A DNA stretch of 64,000 bases from Altererythrobacter sp. (lineage in GTDB: Bacteria; Pseudomonadota; Alphaproteobacteria; Sphingomonadales; Sphingomonadaceae): contig JAPSJS010000005.1 in the NCBI GenBank assembly GCA_031178065.1, positions 35,932 to 99,931 on the forward strand, read 5' to 3'. Below the pieces are notes generated by a model, which worked only from the letters and a program-made list of their open reading frames with translations, ran no database searches and had not been told where the DNA came from. Positions 7,364 through 15,111 of this stretch are shown here, one piece after another. Position numbers and translations under genes: made by a program. How positions within the stretch are numbered: the first letter of the stretch is position 1; every line of letters starts with the position of its first letter.

Positions 7364-8704
7364 CTAAGGCCGATTGATCTGGCGTCTTGGCCCGGTTGGC
7401 CTCTGTGGCTGTGCCGACATTGCGGCTGAAGTCGCGTTCGCGATTACCAGGCACAGTATGACGATCATCACTGGGAAGGTGTGATAGAGCGAGCCTTCGA
7501 GCATCGCCATTGCTAGCAATCCGGTCGCTGTTCCGATTGAGGCCAGGCGGACATCGTTCCACACGGGGCGGCGCAGGTTCCGGACCGTCGAAGCCAACAT
7601 CAAGGCCAATGCGGCCGTACCGACTAAACCCCATTGATAGACAAATTGGAGGAGCGCGTTGTGGGGATGGTTCAAGCCATTGCCGGCGCTTGCGACCTGA
7701 GATCGGAACTGACCTTCCCCGTGGCCGAGGAACGGACTTTCCAGAATTGCGGCCCAAGTCTCTTTCCAGATCGCCAAGCGTCCGGATGCGTACCCGTTGA
7801 CGCCGTCGCCGGAGAAGCTTCGGTCGATGATCCGGTCGAAGCCCCAGCTTTCATGAGGGATCAGCAAATACGACGCAGGAATTGCCGTAGCGAGCGCGAG
7901 GGTGATGAGCATCGCCAACGAGGCGCGTTGCCTACTTTCACCTAATGCGCCGATGATGATGCCGGCGATGATTGCAGCACCGAATGCAACCCTGCTGCCA
8001 CTCAAAATCACCAGCCAGAATCCGAAGGCGGCACCCAAGGCAGCCAGTAACCAGTGCCATCCTCGCGTGGATGCGCCCAGACCAAAGGCAATGCCGACCA
8101 ATGTGACCCCGTAAAAGCCCAACTGCCGGATATTGGTAATACCGATACCAACGCCCAGCCAATCGAAGTCGGGGTTGTCCAGTTCGGCGACTATGACCGC
8201 GCCAAAGACCGTGCCAAACAGGCCGACTCCTGCTGCGGTGCAGTAGAGGAAGTCCTTCCGATGCAACGTCCAGCGGCTCGTAACGAGGCTCCAGAGCGCA
8301 AGGGCAAAACATGCGTGGATCAGAGTGGTGAACAGCAGCGGCACGGCCGCAGCTCGCGCTGGCGCAATAATGAGGTTCGCGCATGCGATTGCCGAGAGCC
8401 AGATCCCGGCACCGAGCCGCGTGGTCGGGTGAAGCCGCGAGAATGCCGCACGCAAGTCGAGGCCGGCGCCAACCGCGAGAATGATCACCGCGATTTCGGC
8501 CGCAAGCACGGGAAACGCATAGAACAGAATAGCCGGGTGGTCCGACGCAACGAGCCAGCTGGTCAGGGCGAAGGCCGGCGCCGCCAGTAGCAGCGCCATC
8601 CCTGCGAGCGCCGGAATAAATGCCGCTGGCGCTGACCCGAATGTGCCGCCGTTGGAAGGGCGGGACTTCAACCCCGTGCCGTCCGCTTCTTTGGTGAAGT
8701 TCAT
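7364..8704 (-). CDS. O-antigen ligase / polymerase-like (Wzy_C, PF04932) membrane protein
   Basis: A polytopic protein of 446 residues with about ten to twelve hydrophobic segments. The O-antigen-ligase-type region is marked by ILSGSRVAFG, FLGHGEGQF and NHPHNALLQFVYQWG. Such proteins join or polymerise undecaprenyl-linked glycans at the periplasmic face. ATG 8704 is chosen because CGGAGAG lies about six bases upstream; ATG 8719 is possible. The gene looks less GC-rich than its neighbours and sits alone, beside a toxin-antitoxin pair, which suggests acquisition. Confidence 0.8.
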   Translation of the reverse strand: MNFTKEADGTGLKSRPSNGGTFGSAPAAFIPALAGMALLLAAPAFALTSWLVASDHPAILFYAFPVLAAEIAVIILAVGAGLDLRAAFSRLHPTTRLGAGIWLSAIACANLIIAPARAAAVPLLFTTLIHACFALALWSLVTSRWTLHRKDFLYCTAAGVGLFGTVFGAVIVAELDNPDFDWLGVGIGITNIRQLGFYGVTLVGIAFGLGASTRGWHWLLAALGAAFGFWLVILSGSRVAFGAAIIAGIIIGALGESRQRASLAMLITLALATAIPASYLLIPHESWGFDRIIDRSFSGDGVNGYASGRLAIWKETWAAILESPFLGHGEGQFRSQVASAGNGLNHPHNALLQFVYQWGLVGTAALALMLASTVRNLRRPVWNDVRLASIGTATGLLAMAMLEGSLYHTFPVMIVILCLVIANATSAAMSAQPQRPTGPRRQINRP

Positions 8705-8819
8705 CAAGCTCTCCGGCATCGCTATCCGCGTTTGCCCGGGTAACAAGCGATGCTTAAGTTGCGGTAAACCATTATCCGTCTAGTGCCTCACGCTCATACC
8801 ACGCGAAAATGTTTGACGA

Positions 8820-8848
8820 GATATCATGATATGATATCGCGATATCAT
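8820..8848 (+). promoter_or_regulatory. tandem palindromic operator of the toxin-antitoxin operon, abutting the start codon
   Basis: Three GATATC copies occur at 8820, 8833 and 8841. They form a 12-bp perfect palindrome ATATCATGATAT (8821-8832) and an 18-bp perfect palindrome ATGATATCGCGATATCAT (8831-8848) ending one base before the ATG at 8850. A TTGACG box lies at 8813-8818. This fits autorepression by the RHH antitoxin. There is no Shine-Dalgarno between promoter and start, so the mRNA may be leaderless. Confidence 0.7.
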
Positions 8849-8849
8849 C

Positions 8850-9197
8850 ATGCCGCGAATCCTCGCTGATCTTCCTGAAGACGATATCAAGTGGCTCGAC
8901 CGTCTCGCGGAAGAGCAGGGCAAGTCGCGCGCGGCGGTGCTGCGCGAGGCGGTGAGCGCCTATCGGGGCGAGAGTTCTACCGACTGGATAGATCGTGGAT
9001 TCGGTCTCTGGAAGGATCGGACGGATCTCGGCGACGCGGCGGCATGGCAGCGGCGCGAGCGCGCGTCGTCGACCCGGCCGTGGGACGACGACTATGAGGT
9101 CGCGCGCGGCGAGTTTCCGGAGCTCTTCGATGCCGAGGACGACCGGCAGCGGCAGATCCATCGGCAATTTTCCGGCAAGGGCGGAGCAAAACCATGA
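8850..9197 (+). CDS. ribbon-helix-helix (CopG-type) antitoxin
   Basis: This 115-residue protein starts MPRILADLPEDDIKWL and has a ribbon-helix-helix domain in about residues 1-42 (KSRAAVLREAVSAY as the second helix). A polar, Trp-containing tail follows that would wrap the toxin. It should bind the palindromes just upstream and repress the operon. Its stop overlaps the toxin start as ATGA (9194-9197), the usual antitoxin-first arrangement. Confidence 0.85.
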   Translation: MPRILADLPEDDIKWLDRLAEEQGKSRAAVLREAVSAYRGESSTDWIDRGFGLWKDRTDLGDAAAWQRRERASSTRPWDDDYEVARGEFPELFDAEDDRQRQIHRQFSGKGGAKP

Positions 9198-9574
9198 GTG
9201 GCTTTGCCTTCGACACCGGCATCGTCATCGATGCGCTCCTCGGCATAGAGCAGGGGCGGGCGGAGCTGCGCCGGGCCGTCAGTCAGACCGGGCGCGCGTG
9301 GTTGAGCCGGATGGCCTGGATCGAGATCATGTCGAAGAGTTCGGGAGTTGAGTTGCGCGAGATGGAGCGCTTCCTAGCAGGGTTCGCGATAGACGAGATC
9401 GATTCGGAAATCGCCGACCGCGCCGCGGCACTGCGGCGTGAACGCAAAGGTATCCGCTTGCCCGACGCGATCATTCTCGCCACGGCGCTGGTGCGCGGCC
9501 GCGTTCTCGTAACTCGAAACACCAGGGATTTCCCGGCCGAGATGCCGGGCATCCGCATACCTTACACACTCTGA
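9194..9574 (+). CDS. PIN-domain (VapC-like) ribonuclease toxin
   Basis: A 126-residue PIN-domain protein. Acidic metal-binding residues are visible at D7 (FDTGIVID), E44 (WIEI), D91 (RLPDAIILATA) and D112 (LVTRNTRDF), so the toxin appears catalytically intact. VapC-type toxins cut specific RNAs, often tRNA or rRNA, in the cytoplasm. It is translationally coupled to the RHH antitoxin, and glmS begins only 15 bases after its stop, raising possible readthrough into an essential gene. Confidence 0.88.
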   Translation: MSGFAFDTGIVIDALLGIEQGRAELRRAVSQTGRAWLSRMAWIEIMSKSSGVELREMERFLAGFAIDEIDSEIADRAAALRRERKGIRLPDAIILATALVRGRVLVTRNTRDFPAEMPGIRIPYTL

Positions 9575-9589
9575 AGGAAATACGGCTCT

Positions 9590-11413
9590 ATGTGCGGAAT
9601 CATCGGCATCGTCGGCAGGGATCAGGTTGCAGACCGGCTGGTCGACGGCCTGAAGCGGATGGAATACCGCGGCTACGACAGTTCCGGGGTTTGCACGGTC
9701 GAGAAGGGCAGCCTGATCCGCTGCCGTGCGGAGGGTAAGCTCGCCAATCTCGTCAAGGAACTCGAACACAACTCTGCGCCCGGCACGATCGGCATCGCGC
9801 ATACGCGCTGGGCAACGCACGGCGCCCCCACAGCGAACAACGCGCACCCGCACGCGACCGAGCACGTGGCGCTGGTCCACAACGGTATCATCGAGAACTT
9901 CAAGCCGCTGCGCGATGAACTCACGGCAAAGGGACGGAAGCTCGAGAGCGAGACCGATAGCGAGGTGGTCGCGCACCTGATCTCCGATGAAATCGAGAAC
10001 GGCGCGTCACCCGAAGAAGCGGTCAAGGCAGTGCTGCCGCGGCTGCGCGGCGCCTTCGCCCTCGCGATCGCATTCCGCGATCACCCGGACATGCTCATCG
10101 GCGCACGACTCGGTTCGCCGCTGGTCGTGGGATACGGCGACGGCGAGACCTATCTCGGCTCCGACGCGCTGGCGCTGGCGCCATTGACGCAAAAGATCGC
10201 CTATCTTGATGAGGGGGATTGGGTCGTCGTGCGCCGCGACGGGGCGCAGATCTTCGATGCGGAGAACAACCCGGTGGAGCGCGAGATTACCACCTCGGGC
10301 GCATCCACCGCGGCGGTGGAGAAGGGCAACTACCGTCACTTCATGCAGAAGGAGATCTTCGAGCAGCCGACCGTCGTCGCCCAGACGCTGCGCAGCTATG
10401 TGCACCAGGCGAACAACTCGGTCGCGCTGCCCCAGATGGACTTCGACCTTTCGACGATCAGGCGCGTGACGATCGTCGCCTGCGGCACCTCGTACTACGC
10501 CGGGCTGGTCGCGAAGTACTGGTTCGAGCACTTCGCACGCGTGCCGGTCGATATCGATGTGGCGAGCGAGTTTCGCTATCGCGATCCGGTGCTGGAGGAG
10601 GGCGGCCTGGCGCTCTTCATCTCGCAGAGCGGCGAAACGGCTGACACGCTGGCGGCGTTGCGCCATTGCAAGGCTGCCGGACAGACGATCGGCGTGGTCG
10701 TCAACGTGCCGACCAGTTCGATGGCGCGCGAGGCGGACCTGCTGCTCCCGACCCATGCCGGGCCTGAGATCGGCGTCGCCAGCACCAAGGCCTTTACCTG
10801 CCAGCTCGCGGTGCTCGCCGCGCTCGCCGCGCATCTGGCGGTGAAGAAGGGTCGCATGGATCGGGCCGAGGAGCAGGAAGTGGTGAAACACCTGCTGGAA
10901 GCTCCGGCTGCGCTCAACGCCGCGCTCGATCACGACGACGACATCGCCAGCATGGCGCACCTGATCGCGCCGGCGCGCGACGTGCTCTATCTCGGCCGCG
11001 GACCGGACTATCCCCTTGCGCTCGAAGGCGCCCTGAAGTTGAAGGAAATCAGCTACATTCACGCCGAAGGTTACGCTTCGGGCGAGATGAAGCACGGGCC
11101 CATCGCACTGATCGACGAAGCGGTGCCGGTGATCGTCCTCGCGCCCTCGGGTCCGCTATTCGAGAAGACGGTATCGAACATGCAGGAAGTCCGCGCGCGC
11201 GGCGGCAAGATCGTGCTGATCTCCGACGCCGAGGGGCTGCTGGAGGCGGGCGAGGGTTGTCTGGCCACGATCCAGATGCCCAAGGTCCATCCGCTGATCG
11301 CACCGCTGGTCTATGCCGTGCCCGTGCAACTGCTCGCCTATCATACCGCCTGCGTTAAGGGCACGGACGTCGACCAGCCGCGCAATCTCGCCAAATCCGT
11401 TACCGTCGAGTGA
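9590..11413 (+). CDS. glmS: glutamine--fructose-6-phosphate aminotransferase (isomerising)
   Basis: A 607-residue enzyme making glucosamine-6-phosphate from fructose-6-phosphate and glutamine, the first step towards UDP-GlcNAc for peptidoglycan and LPS. The N-terminus MCGIIGIVG exposes the catalytic Cys after Met removal; the glutaminase domain spans about 1-220, followed by two SIS sugar-isomerase domains and the C-terminal DQPRNLAKSVTVE signature. AAGGAA (9575-9580) provides the ribosome site. In many bacteria glmS follows glmU; here it follows a toxin-antitoxin pair. Confidence 0.97.
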   Translation: MCGIIGIVGRDQVADRLVDGLKRMEYRGYDSSGVCTVEKGSLIRCRAEGKLANLVKELEHNSAPGTIGIAHTRWATHGAPTANNAHPHATEHVALVHNGIIENFKPLRDELTAKGRKLESETDSEVVAHLISDEIENGASPEEAVKAVLPRLRGAFALAIAFRDHPDMLIGARLGSPLVVGYGDGETYLGSDALALAPLTQKIAYLDEGDWVVVRRDGAQIFDAENNPVEREITTSGASTAAVEKGNYRHFMQKEIFEQPTVVAQTLRSYVHQANNSVALPQMDFDLSTIRRVTIVACGTSYYAGLVAKYWFEHFARVPVDIDVASEFRYRDPVLEEGGLALFISQSGETADTLAALRHCKAAGQTIGVVVNVPTSSMAREADLLLPTHAGPEIGVASTKAFTCQLAVLAALAAHLAVKKGRMDRAEEQEVVKHLLEAPAALNAALDHDDDIASMAHLIAPARDVLYLGRGPDYPLALEGALKLKEISYIHAEGYASGEMKHGPIALIDEAVPVIVLAPSGPLFEKTVSNMQEVRARGGKIVLISDAEGLLEAGEGCLATIQMPKVHPLIAPLVYAVPVQLLAYHTACVKGTDVDQPRNLAKSVTVE

Positions 11414-11591
11414 GAGAGCGGGGGCTCCTGATCTTGTATTATTCTTCTGGGAAGGCAAACGGCTTTTTCCGTTATGGAAGCCGCCCGGTCTTCCGAGACG
11501 CGGCCGCAGGAACTATTGTAAGACCGCGTCGACCTCGGGCGAGCAGTGCACCTCGCGCGAGAAGTCGACGCGGCTCTATGCGATGGGCGCG

Positions 11592-12316
11592 TTACATGTT
11601 GGCAGCAGTGGGCCGTACGATCACCTCGTTGATGTCGACGCCTGCGGGCTGTTCGAGCGCATAGCGGATCGCACGGGCGATCGCGTCGGGCGTCAGTGAC
11701 TTCTGTCGCCAGTCCTTGAGCGCTGCCGCGACGGAGGGATCGCTGATGTCATCGCCGAGTTCGGTCGCCGTCACGCCGGGCGAGATGACCGTCGAGCGGA
11801 TCTCGTCGTGCTCCTGTCGCAGTCCCTCCGTAATTGCCCAGACCGCATACTTCGTGCCGCAGTATACCGCCGCCGCCGGGAGCACGAGATGCGCGCCGAC
11901 AGAGGCAACATTGACCACGTGTCCATCCTTCTGTGCCACGAACCGCGGCAGCACCGCGGCAATGCCATTGAGGACGCCGTGGATGTTGAGTCGATCATCC
12001 GCTTCCATTCCTCGCGCTTGAGCGCCGCAAGCGGTGAGAGCGGCATCACGCCGGCATTGTTCACCAGCGCATCGATGCGGCCGAAGCGCTCCTCTGCCGC
12101 ATCGGCAAAGGCGTCGAAGTCCGCAGGGTCGGTCACGTCGAGCGTGCGCCAGGCGACCGCCTCGCCCAGTTCCTCCGCCAGAGCTTTCAGCCGCTCGCTG
12201 CGGCGTGCGCCGATGAACAGCTTGGCGCCCGCGGCGGCCAGTTCGCGCGCCGTTGCTTCGCCGATGCCGCTCGAGGCGCCGGTGATGAGCACGATCTTGT
12301 CATTGATGTTGGTCAT
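11592..12316 (-). pseudogene. SDR-family oxidoreductase disrupted by a one-base deletion
   Basis: The first part encodes a classical SDR: TGASSGIGEA nucleotide loop, NNAGVM, and REEWKRMID. The rest lies in another frame: NIHGVLNGIAAVLPRF, then the active-site Ser region NVASVGAH and YCGTK. The join is near 11990, where GACTCAAC replaces an expected GACGTCAAC, so one G is missing. The 725-base span is one short of a multiple of three. ATG 12316 is preceded by CGGAGAAA. It is either a true pseudogene or a sequencing error. It is divergent from the AraC gene, a likely regulator. Confidence 0.8.
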
Positions 12317-12462
12317 GTTGGTTTCTCCGGTTGTTAGGCACACCGAAAGTGCCAGCAAGGCTCCCATCACAGGTAGAGCGATCGTCCATTTGCTTTGCAT
12401 GATTCTCCGGATTCTGAGGTTGGCGCTTGCGAAGTCGTCTCGCATCGGCAATCCAAATCCTG

Positions 12463-13356
12463 ATGGAAAAGATCGCCGAGCTTGCGCAGGTCATCAGGCG
12501 CCATGCTGTGAAGCCCGGCATGACGGCGACCCCGCTGCCCCGCCTGGCGCTGTTCCGGGCCGATCAGCCTAGTGCTCCCACGCCTGCGGTCTACGAGGCG
12601 TCGCTTTGCCTGATCGCCCAAGGTTCGAAACGCGTGTCGCTGGGCGACGAGGGCCTACTTTACGACGCGTCTCGCTACCTCTTGGTATCGGTCGATCTGC
12701 CGCTTGTCGGCCATGTGATCGAGGCGAGCGCGGATGCGCCATATCTGTGCTGCAAGATCGATCTCGACCCCGCGGCTCTCGCGGACCTGATGGTCTCCGA
12801 TGGAAGTGCGGAACGGGCCGAAATGCCGGTGATGGCCGTCTATCCGAGCGACCCGGACCTGATCGACGCGGCGAGCCGGCTCGTCAGACTTCTCGATCAC
12901 CCCGAAAGCATCCCGGTGCTCGCCCCGCTAATCGAGCGCGAGATCGTCTACCGGCTGCTGATCGGGCCTCACGGCGCCATGCTCCGGCATCTCATGTCCG
13001 CGGGCAGTCGCTTGAACCAGGTAAGCCGTGCGATCGCTGCGATCCGCAAGGGCTTCGATGCTCAACTGCGGATAGAAGAAATCGCCGCCGCAGCAGGCAT
13101 GAGCGCTTCATCCCTCCACGCGCACTTCAAGGCGGTCACGCGACTGACCCCGATCGAATATCAGAAGCAACTGCGGTTGCAGGAAGCGCGGCGGCTTATG
13201 CTGACCGGCGGTGCCACCGCAGGCTCCGCGGGGTTTGCGGTCGGCTATGACAGTCCGTCGCAGTTCAGCCGTGAATACCGCCGCCTGTTCGGCGCGCCGC
13301 CTAGGCAGGATGTCGAGCGTTTGAAGAATGTGCCGGCCCATGTCGAGGCCGTTTGA
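12463..13356 (+). CDS. AraC-family transcriptional regulator
   Basis: This 297-residue protein has an AraC_N (PF06719-like) sensing half in about residues 20-170 and two AraC helix-turn-helix motifs at the C-terminus (IEEIAAAAGMSASSLHAHF and the SAGFAVGYDSPSQFSREY block). It is divergent from the SDR gene, the usual pairing of an AraC_N regulator with an oxidoreductase it controls. ATG 12463 gives the typical length; an upstream in-frame start at 12427 adds 12 residues. No strong ribosome site is seen. Confidence 0.88.
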   Translation: MEKIAELAQVIRRHAVKPGMTATPLPRLALFRADQPSAPTPAVYEASLCLIAQGSKRVSLGDEGLLYDASRYLLVSVDLPLVGHVIEASADAPYLCCKIDLDPAALADLMVSDGSAERAEMPVMAVYPSDPDLIDAASRLVRLLDHPESIPVLAPLIEREIVYRLLIGPHGAMLRHLMSAGSRLNQVSRAIAAIRKGFDAQLRIEEIAAAAGMSASSLHAHFKAVTRLTPIEYQKQLRLQEARRLMLTGGATAGSAGFAVGYDSPSQFSREYRRLFGAPPRQDVERLKNVPAHVEAV

Positions 13357-13429
13357 GGGGCCGCTCTGCGCTCCCTTGGACATTCTAGGTCCCTGTTTGG
13401 CGCCTCAACACCGAGGCCGACAGACGTGC

Positions 13430-14139
13430 TCAGGACGCGTCGTGAAAGATGATGCCGAGCGTGTGACGGTGCCCGGCCCGGAGCCGACTGACGCCATGGC
13501 GCATTATCACACGGTAGTCGCCCTCGTCCCACGCTGGGGGCGGCTGTTTACCGCGAACACCATCGCATCGCCCCTGGTCAGCGGGACGACGTCGGCGCGC
13601 GACTGCATTCGCGGGCGCTGCTCGGTCAGCACGAATTCGCCTCCGGTGAAGTCGTCGCCGGGCGAGGACAGGAGGATCGCCGCTTGCAGGGGAAATGCGT
13701 GCGCGCCGTAGAGGTCCTGGTGAAGCCGATTATAATCTCCCGTTTCGTAGCGTAGCAGCAGCGGCGTCGGCCGCGTCTGACCGGCCGCATGGCAGCGCGC
13801 CAGGAACTCGGAGTGGTCCGCCGGGAACCGGCTTCCGATCCCCATGCGCTCGTGCCACTGGTTCGCGATCGGCGCGAGCCGGGCATAGAGTGCGGAGCGT
13901 AACCCGGCGATCAACGGCGGGAGCGGGTAGGCGAAATAGCGGTACTCGCCGCGCCCGAAGCCGTGCCGTGCCATGACGACATGACTGCGAAATATCTCCG
14001 GCCTGTCGTAGAGCGCCGCTGTCTCGGCGCATTCGTCCGCGTCCAACAGCTGGGGCATGATGGCCCACCCCTGCGTGTCAAGTTCGCTCGCAGCAGATAC
14101 CCAATCGATCGCGGCGATGCGCGCTTCCAACCCGCTCAC
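13430..14139 (-). pseudogene. 2OG-Fe(II) oxygenase (PF09859-like) with a 3' frameshift
   Basis: The intact part runs from GTG 14139 through the iron-binding HxD region RLHQDLYGAHAFPLQA and the TGGEFVLTEQRPRMQSRA block. Near 13522 the frame breaks: the read-through form ends RGTRATTV. Restoring one G gives GDYRVIMRHGVSRLRAGH and RHTLGIIFHDAS, which supplies the distal His and the 2-oxoglutarate-binding Arg. The 710-base span is one short of a multiple of three. The family is linked to damaged-DNA oxidation and usually sits with ada. As read, it cannot bind iron correctly. Confidence 0.78.
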
Positions 14140-14357
14140 GCTGCGCGCTCCATGTGGAGCGGGCGCCACTTGCGCTCCACGCCCCAGCGGCAGGCGGATG
14201 GCGTGCCGACGCTTCGGACGACACGACGGCGGGGGATGGAGACGGCGATGCGGTAGGCTGTGCGCGCCTCCGCGACGGAGCAGGTGCGGCACGCGCGCTC
14301 GCTGATCCGCCTCCAGTGGGGGGCGCCGGCGGTATCGTGCCTGTTGGGCCTCATCAT
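14136..14357 (-). pseudogene. remnant of ada / O6-methylguanine-DNA methyltransferase C-terminus
   Basis: A 73-residue frame ends VVRSVGTPSACRWGVERK then WRPLHMERAA, clearly echoing the Ada/Ogt C-terminus (PCHRVVR, then GxxSGYRWGVERKRxLLxxE). The active-site PCHR is replaced by PRRR, so the acceptor Cys is lost, and most of the methyltransferase and regulatory domains are absent. Its stop overlaps the GTG of the oxygenase (GTGA), preserving the operon junction expected for an ada-oxygenase pair. The N-terminal half of this fragment is not recognisable. Confidence 0.55.
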
Positions 14358-14557
14358 ATTGTCTCGCAATGCTGCTGTCGGCCCAACATCGCTGTTGCCG
14401 CGAGTTCGCGCACTCCGATCCTTGCGCTCAAATTCTGCGCGCTCCCGCGTCGTCTTGTGGCAATTCGAGAGTGTCGCCGCGTAGGGTGACGTCCGCCCGC
14501 CGCTTCGTGCCCGAACCAATCCCGAAATTTCGTCCGACGAGAAAAAATCACGCAGAA

Positions 14558-14586
14558 TGTCGAATTCGCTGACTACCGTTCGTCGT
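14558..14586 (+). promoter_or_regulatory. candidate ECF42-type promoter for the DGPF-sigma operon
   Basis: TGTCGA at 14558-14563 and CGTCGT at 14581-14586 are separated by 17 bases and placed about 50 bases before the DGPF gene. To my knowledge ECF42 sigma factors use TGTCGA in the -35 and a CG(A/T)C-like -10, so this fits autoregulation by the sigma factor encoded downstream. TCGACA at 14589-14594 makes an inverted copy of the -35 box. Confidence 0.55.
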
Positions 14587-14634
14587 ACTCGACAGGAGGC
14601 CATTCGGTTTCCCGATGAACTGAGGAGATGACAA

Positions 14635-15057
14635 ATGCGTGTGATCGTTTTCGTCAAGGCGACGGAGGACAGCGAGCAGGGCGCCATGCCCTCTGCGGAA
14701 CTGATCGAAGCCATGGGCAGGTACAACGAGGAGCTGATCAACGCTGGCGTGATGGTCGGCGGCGATGGTCTCAAGCCCTCGGCGGAAGGTAAGCGGATCG
14801 CATTCGATGGGGCCAGCAGGACCGTGATCGACGGTCCTTTTGCGGAGACCCGCGAACTGGTGGCCGGCTTCTGGATCTGGGAGGTCAAGGACATGGATGA
14901 GGCCCTGGCTTGGGCGAAGCGCTGCCCCAACCCGATGCCGGGCCCCAGCGAACTGGAACTGCGCCCTGTCGTTTCGATGGACGACTTCGCCGAGAACATG
15001 ACGCCCGAAGGCGCCGAGATCCACGCGCGCAACGAGCAGCGATTGGCAGGCGAGTAA
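14635..15057 (+). CDS. YCII-related DGPF-domain protein
   Basis: A 140-residue YciI/DGPF protein with the name-giving motif D66-G67-P68-F69 inside VIDGPFAETRELVAGF. The fold is a ferredoxin-like dimer; most members have no proven reaction. GAGGAG about eight bases upstream gives a strong ribosome site. DGPF proteins are the signature neighbours of ECF42 sigma factors, and the sigma gene follows 54 bases later, so this is probably a target as well as an operon partner. Confidence 0.9.
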   Translation: MRVIVFVKATEDSEQGAMPSAELIEAMGRYNEELINAGVMVGGDGLKPSAEGKRIAFDGASRTVIDGPFAETRELVAGFWIWEVKDMDEALAWAKRCPNPMPGPSELELRPVVSMDDFAENMTPEGAEIHARNEQRLAGE

Positions 15058-15111
15058 CGCCGTCCGCCGCCGTGCTTGCCTCTCCCGGCTGTTTAGCGGA
15101 AGATCGCAGGC

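Noticed and set aside
9574..9590. A glmS ribozyme or leader
   Set aside because: Only 15 bases separate the toxin stop from the glmS start, and this element is a Gram-positive feature.
12317..12451. In-frame extension of the SDR gene encoding a hydrophobic MQSKWTIALPVMG segment
   Set aside because: It could be a signal anchor, but SDR proteins normally start a few residues before the TGASSGIG loop, and ATG 12316 has its own CGGAGAAA ribosome site.
14136..15032. The full 298-codon minus-strand frame running through the DGPF gene into the ada remnant
   Set aside because: Only the last 73 codons resemble Ada. The rest is antisense to the DGPF gene and the promoter region.
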